In this document: piece by piece, positions 58,659-64,000 of the stretch | Layout of the letters: the number at the start of each line of letters is the position of its first letter | How positions within the stretch are numbered: position 1 is the stretch's first letter | Program-made: the position numbers and the translations under genes | The notes under the pieces: model-generated | Told to the model about the DNA's origin: nothing | The model's input: only the letters and a program-made list of their open reading frames with translations | Databases searched by the model: none | Assembly: GCF_027484545.1 (NCBI RefSeq) | Contig: NZ_JAIXST010000134.1 | Span: 46,728 to 110,727 of the forward strand | Direction: 5' to 3' | DNA: 64,000 nt | Origin: Runella sp. | Lineage (GTDB): Bacteria; Bacteroidota; Bacteroidia; Cytophagales; Spirosomataceae

Positions 58659-61379
58659 ATGAAACTACAATTTTGGCCCAAGTCGTCGCATTTATTGAGC
58701 ACGTGTTTGTTGTCGGCTACGCTGATAAATTCGGCCTTTGCCCAAACTCCCTCAACTGCCCCCGAAGAGAATCGATTCACTAAAAATGTTTTGCTGGAAA
58801 AATTAGATGAACCTACTGAGATCGTTGTTTTGGAAGACCAACGGGTATTGTTTACGGAGCGAAAAGGTAAAGTTAAACTGTACAATCCTAAAAAGCCCAA
58901 TACTTATAAAATAGTAGCCAACTTACCCGTTTACATCAAGCAGGAATATGGTTTAATGGGAATTAATGTGGATCCGAATTTCAAACAAAATAAATGGGTT
59001 TATCTTTATTATTCTCCTGTATCAACCGAGGCCGATACTTCGCAGCGATTGGTGCGCATGAAATACGATACAGAACGTGACACGCTTTTGCCAAGCACCG
59101 AACAGGTCTTGATTCGCGTTCCTGTAAAACGTACTGACTGCTGCCACACGGGTGGTTCTATTGCATGGGACAAACAAGGCAATTTATACCTTTCTACGGG
59201 TGATGATATCAATCCGTTTGGCAATGACGGGTACGGAGCACTGGACGGCCGCCCGGGAAGGGCAGGTTGGGATGGACGTTCAACTTCCTCCAACACCAAT
59301 GACCTCCGCGGAAAAGTACTGCGTATAACACCTCGCCCGGAGGGTGGATACGATATTCCATCAGGGAATCTATTCCCCGTTAATACCCCCAAAACACGTC
59401 CCGAAATTTATACAATGGGAACACGAAACCCTTATCGTATTTCGATTGACCAACGTACAAATTATTTATACTGGGGCGATGTAGGCCCTGATGCGGGCAA
59501 TGATAGCCCTACCCGTGGTTCGCGAGGATACGATGAAGTTAATCAGGCACGAAAAGCCGGCTATTTTGGTTATCCGCTTTTTATAGGGGATAATAGACCC
59601 TACAACCGCTATGATATGGGTACCAAAGTATCAAGTGAACTGTTTGACCCTCTAAAACCCATCAACGATTCACCACATAATACGGGTCTGACAGAATTAC
59701 CGCCTGCCCAAAAAGCATTTATTTTTTATCCCTATGCTGATTCTCCTGAGTTTGGTCCCATCGTAGGTAAAGGCGGACGCAATGCAATGGCAGGCCCTGT
59801 ATATTACTACGACGATTATCCTGAAACAGATGTAAAATTTCCTCGCCATTACGATGGTAAACTGTTTGCTTATGAGTGGATCCGTGACTGGATTCACCCT
59901 GTAACGATGACCAAAGACGGCAATTTTGTGAGCATGGAAGAATTTATGCCGGGTACGAAATTCAATCACCCGATTGATATGCAATTTGCCGTTGACGGTT
60001 CTTTGTACGTGATGGAATATGGAAACACCTGGTTTGCTCAAAACGATGATTCTCGTTTATCGCGCATTACTTACAATGCAGGCAACCGTAAGCCGATTGC
60101 TGCTGCATCTGTCAGCAAAAAAGCGGGTGCCATTCCTATGAAAGCCCTATTTTCTTCAAAGGGATCAGTGGATTATGACGGTGACGCGCTTACGTATGAA
60201 TGGAATTTTGGCAAAGGTTTGCCCAAAAGCACACTTCCTAATCCAACCTTCACGTATACCAAACCGGGAACTTACACGGCTATGTTAAAAGTAACTGACG
60301 CCAAAGGGAATTCTTCGACAAGTAATGTAGAGGTAAAAGTAGGCAACGAGCCACCAAAAGTCGAAGTAGCGGTAGCAGGAAATAAGTCTTTTTATTGGGA
60401 AAACAAACCTGTTAACTACGAAGTAAAAGTAGCTGATAAAGAAGACGGAAGTTTAGCTAATAAGAAAATCAACCCCGAAGATGTAACTGTAACAATTGAT
60501 TATCTGGAAGGATTTGACAAAACCATTTTAGCCCAGGGCCATCAGGCAAATTTGGGGTTTGCAACGGGCAAACGCCTTATGGACTTGTCGGATTGCAAAG
60601 CATGTCACGACATTGACAAAAAATCAATTGGGCCTGCGTATCGTCAGGTGGCTAAAAAATACAAAGGCGAGCGCGATATTGAGAGCCGATTGGCCGACAA
60701 AATCATCCAAGGCGGCGGCGGCGTGTGGGGCGAGCAAGCCATGAGTGCGCACCCACAAATCAAAAAAGAAGAAGCCAAAGATATTGTAAAGTATATCATG
60801 TCGTTGGCCAATGAAAAAGGACCGGACAAAAAACCTGTTAAAGGCGAATATGTCACTGTTCCCAAACAGAAAGAAGGTTCTTATATTTTTACGGCAAGCT
60901 ATACCGACAAAGGAAACGCCGCTGTAGGCCCTCAAACTTCTACCACTACGGTAGCACTGCGCCCCGCCAAAGTAAAAGCTGTACAAAACGACGAAGTGAA
61001 AGATGCAACTAATGTGGAATTACCTTCAAAGTCGGAAGTATTAGCACCGGTAAAAAATGGCAGTTATGCACTTTACAAAGACATTGATTTGACTGACATC
61101 AGCACTGTTTCATTTATGGTATATGCCACACCGGATCGGACTGTAGGCGGTAAAATTGAAATACGATTGGACAGCCCCACGGGAGCATTGATTGGGGAAG
61201 TAGAAGTTTCTAACAACAAAATAGGGGTTCTTACTGCCTCGCTTCGCAGACCGGACGAGAAATTGCACAACTTATATTTGGTGTTCACTACAACCCAATC
61301 AGTGCCTAATAACCAAGGTCTATTTGGAGTGGAATGGATACAATTTAATCCAAACGGAGTAGCAAATACTGGAAAGTAA
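58659..61379 (+). CDS. PQQ-dependent sugar dehydrogenase-like protein with PKD, cytochrome c and C-terminal binding domain
   Basis: 906 aa from ATG 58659. Signal peptide (A-F-A-Q, about residue 29). A GSDH/SoxL-like six-bladed propeller (about 40-470: Y-G-L-M-G-I-N-V-D-P-N-F, C-C-H-T-G-G-S-I, RNPYRISID). PKD domain (about 477-560), a further beta domain, a cytochrome c with C-K-A-C-H (646-650) and a distal M-S-A-H-P-x-I, and a CBM6-like C-terminal domain (about 760-900). Periplasmic sugar or aldose oxidation with electron transfer to the heme is likely. Similar multi-domain proteins are common in Cytophagales. Start choice is supported by a proper signal peptide. Confidence 0.87.
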   Translation: MKLQFWPKSSHLLSTCLLSATLINSAFAQTPSTAPEENRFTKNVLLEKLDEPTEIVVLEDQRVLFTERKGKVKLYNPKKPNTYKIVANLPVYIKQEYGLMGINVDPNFKQNKWVYLYYSPVSTEADTSQRLVRMKYDTERDTLLPSTEQVLIRVPVKRTDCCHTGGSIAWDKQGNLYLSTGDDINPFGNDGYGALDGRPGRAGWDGRSTSSNTNDLRGKVLRITPRPEGGYDIPSGNLFPVNTPKTRPEIYTMGTRNPYRISIDQRTNYLYWGDVGPDAGNDSPTRGSRGYDEVNQARKAGYFGYPLFIGDNRPYNRYDMGTKVSSELFDPLKPINDSPHNTGLTELPPAQKAFIFYPYADSPEFGPIVGKGGRNAMAGPVYYYDDYPETDVKFPRHYDGKLFAYEWIRDWIHPVTMTKDGNFVSMEEFMPGTKFNHPIDMQFAVDGSLYVMEYGNTWFAQNDDSRLSRITYNAGNRKPIAAASVSKKAGAIPMKALFSSKGSVDYDGDALTYEWNFGKGLPKSTLPNPTFTYTKPGTYTAMLKVTDAKGNSSTSNVEVKVGNEPPKVEVAVAGNKSFYWENKPVNYEVKVADKEDGSLANKKINPEDVTVTIDYLEGFDKTILAQGHQANLGFATGKRLMDLSDCKACHDIDKKSIGPAYRQVAKKYKGERDIESRLADKIIQGGGGVWGEQAMSAHPQIKKEEAKDIVKYIMSLANEKGPDKKPVKGEYVTVPKQKEGSYIFTASYTDKGNAAVGPQTSTTTVALRPAKVKAVQNDEVKDATNVELPSKSEVLAPVKNGSYALYKDIDLTDISTVSFMVYATPDRTVGGKIEIRLDSPTGALIGEVEVSNNKIGVLTASLRRPDEKLHNLYLVFTTTQSVPNNQGLFGVEWIQFNPNGVANTGK

Positions 61380-61406
61380 GAAAGACAAAAATGACATAAT
61401 GATTTA

Positions 61407-61436
61407 TAAAAAGCCGTCTCACAACGGCTTTTTTGT
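61407..61436 (+). terminator. Rho-independent terminator
   Basis: AAAAGCCGT (61409-61417) pairs with ACGGCTTTT (61424-61432), T-run follows. Confidence 0.85.
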
Positions 61437-61513
61437 TTAACCTTAAACTCAAAAATGGTACATTCATTAACATAATCTGTACTTTTTTTCGTTTACTGAA
61501 AAAATCACACAAC

Positions 61514-63004
61514 ATGAAACACGTACTCTACAGCTTTGTTGCTTGCCTAATAAGCACCACACTCGTCGCTCAAACTGCCCCAATTACGCTTAAAACGCCC
61601 CTTGGCAGTAATTTTATGTTGTCTTTGGCAACCGAACAAGTGCGATATCACGAAGCCCCTTCCATTGGTTTGATAGATATGGAGTTTCTCAACATTGGGT
61701 ATTTTGATGATACAACCAGACAATGGGCGATGACCGAATTTGAGTTGAAAGAACCTCAAATCGTACGACTGAATATTACTTCCAAAGCACAGGCATTTGT
61801 TGCGGGTCAGCGTCCTGCTCAGAGATCCAACTATGTGCTATTCATAAGTCCAAATGATAAACTGACGATTACGATTAATCCTGATAAATCACTCACCTTT
61901 CAGGGAACTAATGCTATTTACCAGGAAATTTTGCGGGATTATTTTAGAGAGAGTTTGTATGAATATTTACCGGTTTTTGGCTACAATCCCACCAAAATAG
62001 ACAACAGCTCGATTTTACCCAAAGTAGACAGTCTACAGCAGGCTCGTCAACAACGCCTGCAAACTTTGAAGAGTCAGCAACCCGTCAATGAGGCATTTGA
62101 GACCTACCTAACTGCCACGACCACTACAGAAGCCTATTTGTTAAAGTTGATTGTATCAGATAAAAAGATTCGTGAAAGTCAAGGGATTCAGTTGAAACCA
62201 GAACAACGCCAGGAAATTGAAAATTTGACAATGCAAAATTTCAAAGTTCTGCCCGATGCCGCCTTAATGAGTGAGCCTTACCGCAGAGAATTGCGCAATT
62301 TCATTCAGATTCCCGTTACTCAAAAATATCCTACTGATTCGGCCAAGAGATATGTCCTCAGCGGCGAAGCCGTGCAATATGCGTATCAATTGAGCGATGA
62401 AAAACTCCGTGCTTATCCGCGTCAGCGAGCGTATTTGCTTACTTATTGGTTGGACTATTCCACTACTTTCCGCAGTGACATGGCGGCTGCCCATGCTTTA
62501 TTGAAAAACTACGAAAAAACGTATCCGTCTTCTGAACTGATCCCTTATTTCAAACAGACCATTGCGGCCAAAGAAGGAAAGTATGTAGGACAACGGGCGC
62601 CTAATTTCACCTTCAAAAATCAGGAAGGGAAAGACGTATCACTAAGCAGTTTGAAAGGCAAGCCCGTTTGTATTGCGTTTTGTTTTAATCTCAAACAGCA
62701 CGAATTGATTTTCAAACCGCTAGAAGAAGCCTACCGTGATCGACTCACTTTTGTTTACTTAAACGTTACTCCGAATACCCCGTTTGAAGACTGGAAATCT
62801 ACGGTTCAAAGCCGCCCGGGAGTTGTACATTTGTGGGCTTCGGACGAAGAGGCTCAAAAACTCAAGGATACTTACTCCACCTCAATGCGTTATCCGTTTG
62901 TCTTGATTGACTCTCAGGGAAAAATAGTGGAACGCTGGATTCCACAGGAGTTTCCTGATAACAAAACTTTACAGGAAGAGCTGAAAGGATTAATAAAAAA
63001 ATAG
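61514..63004 (+). CDS. Thioredoxin-fold (TlpA/AhpC-like) protein without CxxC
   Basis: 496 aa from ATG 61514, which gives a signal peptide ending T-L-V-A-Q (about residue 20). Residues 25-350 form a helical/beta N-terminal region as in TlpA-like proteins of Bacteroidota (DUF4369-like). The C-terminal thioredoxin domain (about 360-496: G-Q-R-A-P-N-F-T-F-K-N-Q-E-G-K-D-V-S-L-S) has C-I-A-F-C where W-C-x2-C is expected, so the standard redox pair is absent. It may be a structural homologue or use another cysteine spacing. Periplasmic. No operon partner. Confidence 0.82.
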   Translation: MKHVLYSFVACLISTTLVAQTAPITLKTPLGSNFMLSLATEQVRYHEAPSIGLIDMEFLNIGYFDDTTRQWAMTEFELKEPQIVRLNITSKAQAFVAGQRPAQRSNYVLFISPNDKLTITINPDKSLTFQGTNAIYQEILRDYFRESLYEYLPVFGYNPTKIDNSSILPKVDSLQQARQQRLQTLKSQQPVNEAFETYLTATTTTEAYLLKLIVSDKKIRESQGIQLKPEQRQEIENLTMQNFKVLPDAALMSEPYRRELRNFIQIPVTQKYPTDSAKRYVLSGEAVQYAYQLSDEKLRAYPRQRAYLLTYWLDYSTTFRSDMAAAHALLKNYEKTYPSSELIPYFKQTIAAKEGKYVGQRAPNFTFKNQEGKDVSLSSLKGKPVCIAFCFNLKQHELIFKPLEEAYRDRLTFVYLNVTPNTPFEDWKSTVQSRPGVVHLWASDEEAQKLKDTYSTSMRYPFVLIDSQGKIVERWIPQEFPDNKTLQEELKGLIKK

Positions 63005-63027
63005 GGTTCAAAAAAGATGTACTACAT

Positions 63028-63072
63028 AAAAAAGTCGTTGGTGTAATGAAAAACACCAACGACTTTTTTTAT
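63028..63072. terminator. Bidirectional terminator
   Basis: GTCGTTGGTGT (63034-63044) pairs with ACACCAACGAC (63053-63063), flanked by A-run and T-run. It lies between convergent genes and overlaps the last codons of the M23 gene by a few bases. Confidence 0.88.
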
Positions 63073-63812
63073 CTTATCACTTCCGCATCGGCCAACCAAT
63101 CGTATGTATTAATAGGCTGTGGAAGCGCGTCAGGTGTCAATTGAAGGTACATAAGATGAAGGTGTGTACCTGAACGAGGTTTAGCAGCATTGAGGCCAGT
63201 ACGGCCCACTTCTGCAATTTTTTGCCCGGCTACCACTTCATCGCCTACGTTTACTATCACTTTGCTATGATGGGCGTAGTAAAACAACCCGTCTAAGCAA
63301 GGATCGTATATCCATACAAAATTGCCTCCTCTATACGAACTTTCGCGGGTCCAGTTGGCCTCAGTAGCTACCACAACTCCGGGACGCATCGCCAATACAT
63401 CTACGGGCAAATCGGTTTGGTCATCAATATTGTCCTGATTGCGATCGTAAACAAAAATATCGTGTGCAGGATGACTTCCCTGTACACCATGGTCGAAAAG
63501 ATTGAATCCTCGCGGCCGAAAGCCAAAGCCATTACCGCCAATATTTTCTGCATCATAATCTTTTAAAGGAAACACAAATCGTATGGAATCATTGCAACTT
63601 TTTTGACGCAGCGGGTCGGTTACTTCGCGAAGTTGAAGCATAATTGCCTGAAATCGCATCTGCGCCGAGTCAGGCGTAAGGGTTTGTTCACGAATTTGGG
63701 TATTCAACTGCTGAAACGCCTGTCCCAAGATAATCATCTGTTCGCGGGGAGCGTCTGAACGTGCTGCTATCAAACCTAAAAGTAAGATGGCTATCCGGTA
63801 AGTTTTTTGCAT
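63069..63812 (-). CDS. M23 family metallopeptidase (LytM-like)
   Basis: 247 aa with signal peptide (cleavage near A-R-S-D). Zinc site: H-D-I-F-V (His-x2/3-Asp, about residues 117-121) and G-T-H-L-H-L (about 213-218), plus Y-A-H-H-S (about 177-181). The domain spans about 100-230. Cell-wall or peptide hydrolase in the periplasm. The upstream 188 bp contain no clear terminator or promoter that I can assign. Confidence 0.87.
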   Translation of the reverse strand: MQKTYRIAILLLGLIAARSDAPREQMIILGQAFQQLNTQIREQTLTPDSAQMRFQAIMLQLREVTDPLRQKSCNDSIRFVFPLKDYDAENIGGNGFGFRPRGFNLFDHGVQGSHPAHDIFVYDRNQDNIDDQTDLPVDVLAMRPGVVVATEANWTRESSYRGGNFVWIYDPCLDGLFYYAHHSKVIVNVGDEVVAGQKIAEVGRTGLNAAKPRSGTHLHLMYLQLTPDALPQPINTYDWLADAEVIR

Positions 63813-63934
63813 AACGACTTTACTTCGGTGGTGGGTTTCAACAAATTAATGTATAACTTTTTACTTGAATTCAATCATAAATTTAGTTACTGTAAATAAT
63901 TTGTGCAAACTATATTAGGCAGGTATTTTGAAAT

Positions 63935-64000
63935 ATGCGGTTGCGATGGCAAGATTTCGAGAACCTTTTGGGGACCAAGCCATTGCCCTTCGTTTTTGCC
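63935..64000 (+). CDS. Start of an open frame cut by the window end
   Basis: ATG 63935 opens M-R-L-R-W-Q-D-F-E-N-L-L-G-T-K-P-L-P-F-V and stays open to the edge. The preceding AT-rich stretch is a likely promoter region. Twenty-two codons are too few to name a family. Confidence 0.4.
   Translation, partial: MRLRWQDFENLLGTKPLPFVFA

Noticed and set aside
1..64000. CRISPR array, insertion sequence or prophage
   Set aside because: No regularly spaced direct repeats with unique spacers, no transposase, integrase or phage structural gene was seen anywhere in the window.

Overview
The window looks like a chromosomal segment of a member of the Bacteroidota, most likely Cytophagales/Spirosomaceae (Runella-like; this is judged from memory of gene families, not from a search). 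The signs are -7 promoter boxes of the TAnnTTTG type, a TonB receptor with a carboxypeptidase-like N-terminal domain, many lipoproteins with a short lipobox, an ECF sigma factor next to a membrane anti-sigma-like protein, a type II (eukaryote-like) glutamine synthetase, CruF-type carotenoid chemistry, an arginine-pathway GNAT of the Bacteroidota kind, and long intergenic palindromes.

Layout. 1-6300: accessory sensory and surface region with two copies of a 'small protein + polytopic membrane protein' module (the second followed by a histidine kinase), an outer-membrane-type gene split by one in-frame TGA, and an Ig-like lipoprotein. 6300-9450: a striking array in which the promoter and first ~90 bp of an ABC-F gene occur three times as orphan fragments before the intact gene, with small cargo genes (58-aa ORF, PKD lipoprotein, Uma2 protein) between them. 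9357-15700: ABC-F ATPase, glutamine synthetase, DoxX, ABC exporter and a small nuclease-like protein. 15700-16660: higBA-type toxin-antitoxin module with a frameshifted toxin and an extra antitoxin-like gene. 16740-25577: a saccharopine/carboxynorspermidine dehydrogenase, a DUF456 protein, a TonB receptor whose signal peptide is built from a DNA repeat, small lipoproteins, and a sigma/anti-sigma pair. 25681-37500: mostly housekeeping (DUF2520, CvpA, YqeY, tRNA-His, CruF-like carotenoid protein plus B12-type MerR photoreceptor, HldD, PTPS, LpxB, DinB, APC permease). 37510-44231: metallophosphoesterase, a broken DUF4926 gene, a type III restriction-modification system, an orphan DUF433 antitoxin and a PIN toxin-antitoxin pair. 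44286-64000: GH20 hexosaminidase, a GNAT pseudogene, DUF1328, OmpA-like protein, desaturase, FolD, a sirtuin with a duplicated 3' end flanking a small DUF6169 cassette, argG with palindromic repeats on both sides, a multi-domain PQQ-type dehydrogenase, a thioredoxin-fold protein and an M23 peptidase.

The most unusual signals are: (1) repeated reconstitution of gene ends (5' end of the ABC-F gene, 3' end of the sirtuin gene) around small accessory cassettes without any visible integrase or transposase; (2) a composite ~40-bp element (TAC..AAAATACGGTA plus a GGGGAATTTCCCC-like palindrome) that recurs about 100 bp upstream of three unrelated minus-strand small genes; and (3) decamer repeats recruited as the hydrophobic core of a signal peptide. 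Several accessory genes carry single small lesions (in-frame TGA, in-frame TAA, one-base shifts), which could be gene decay or sequence errors.
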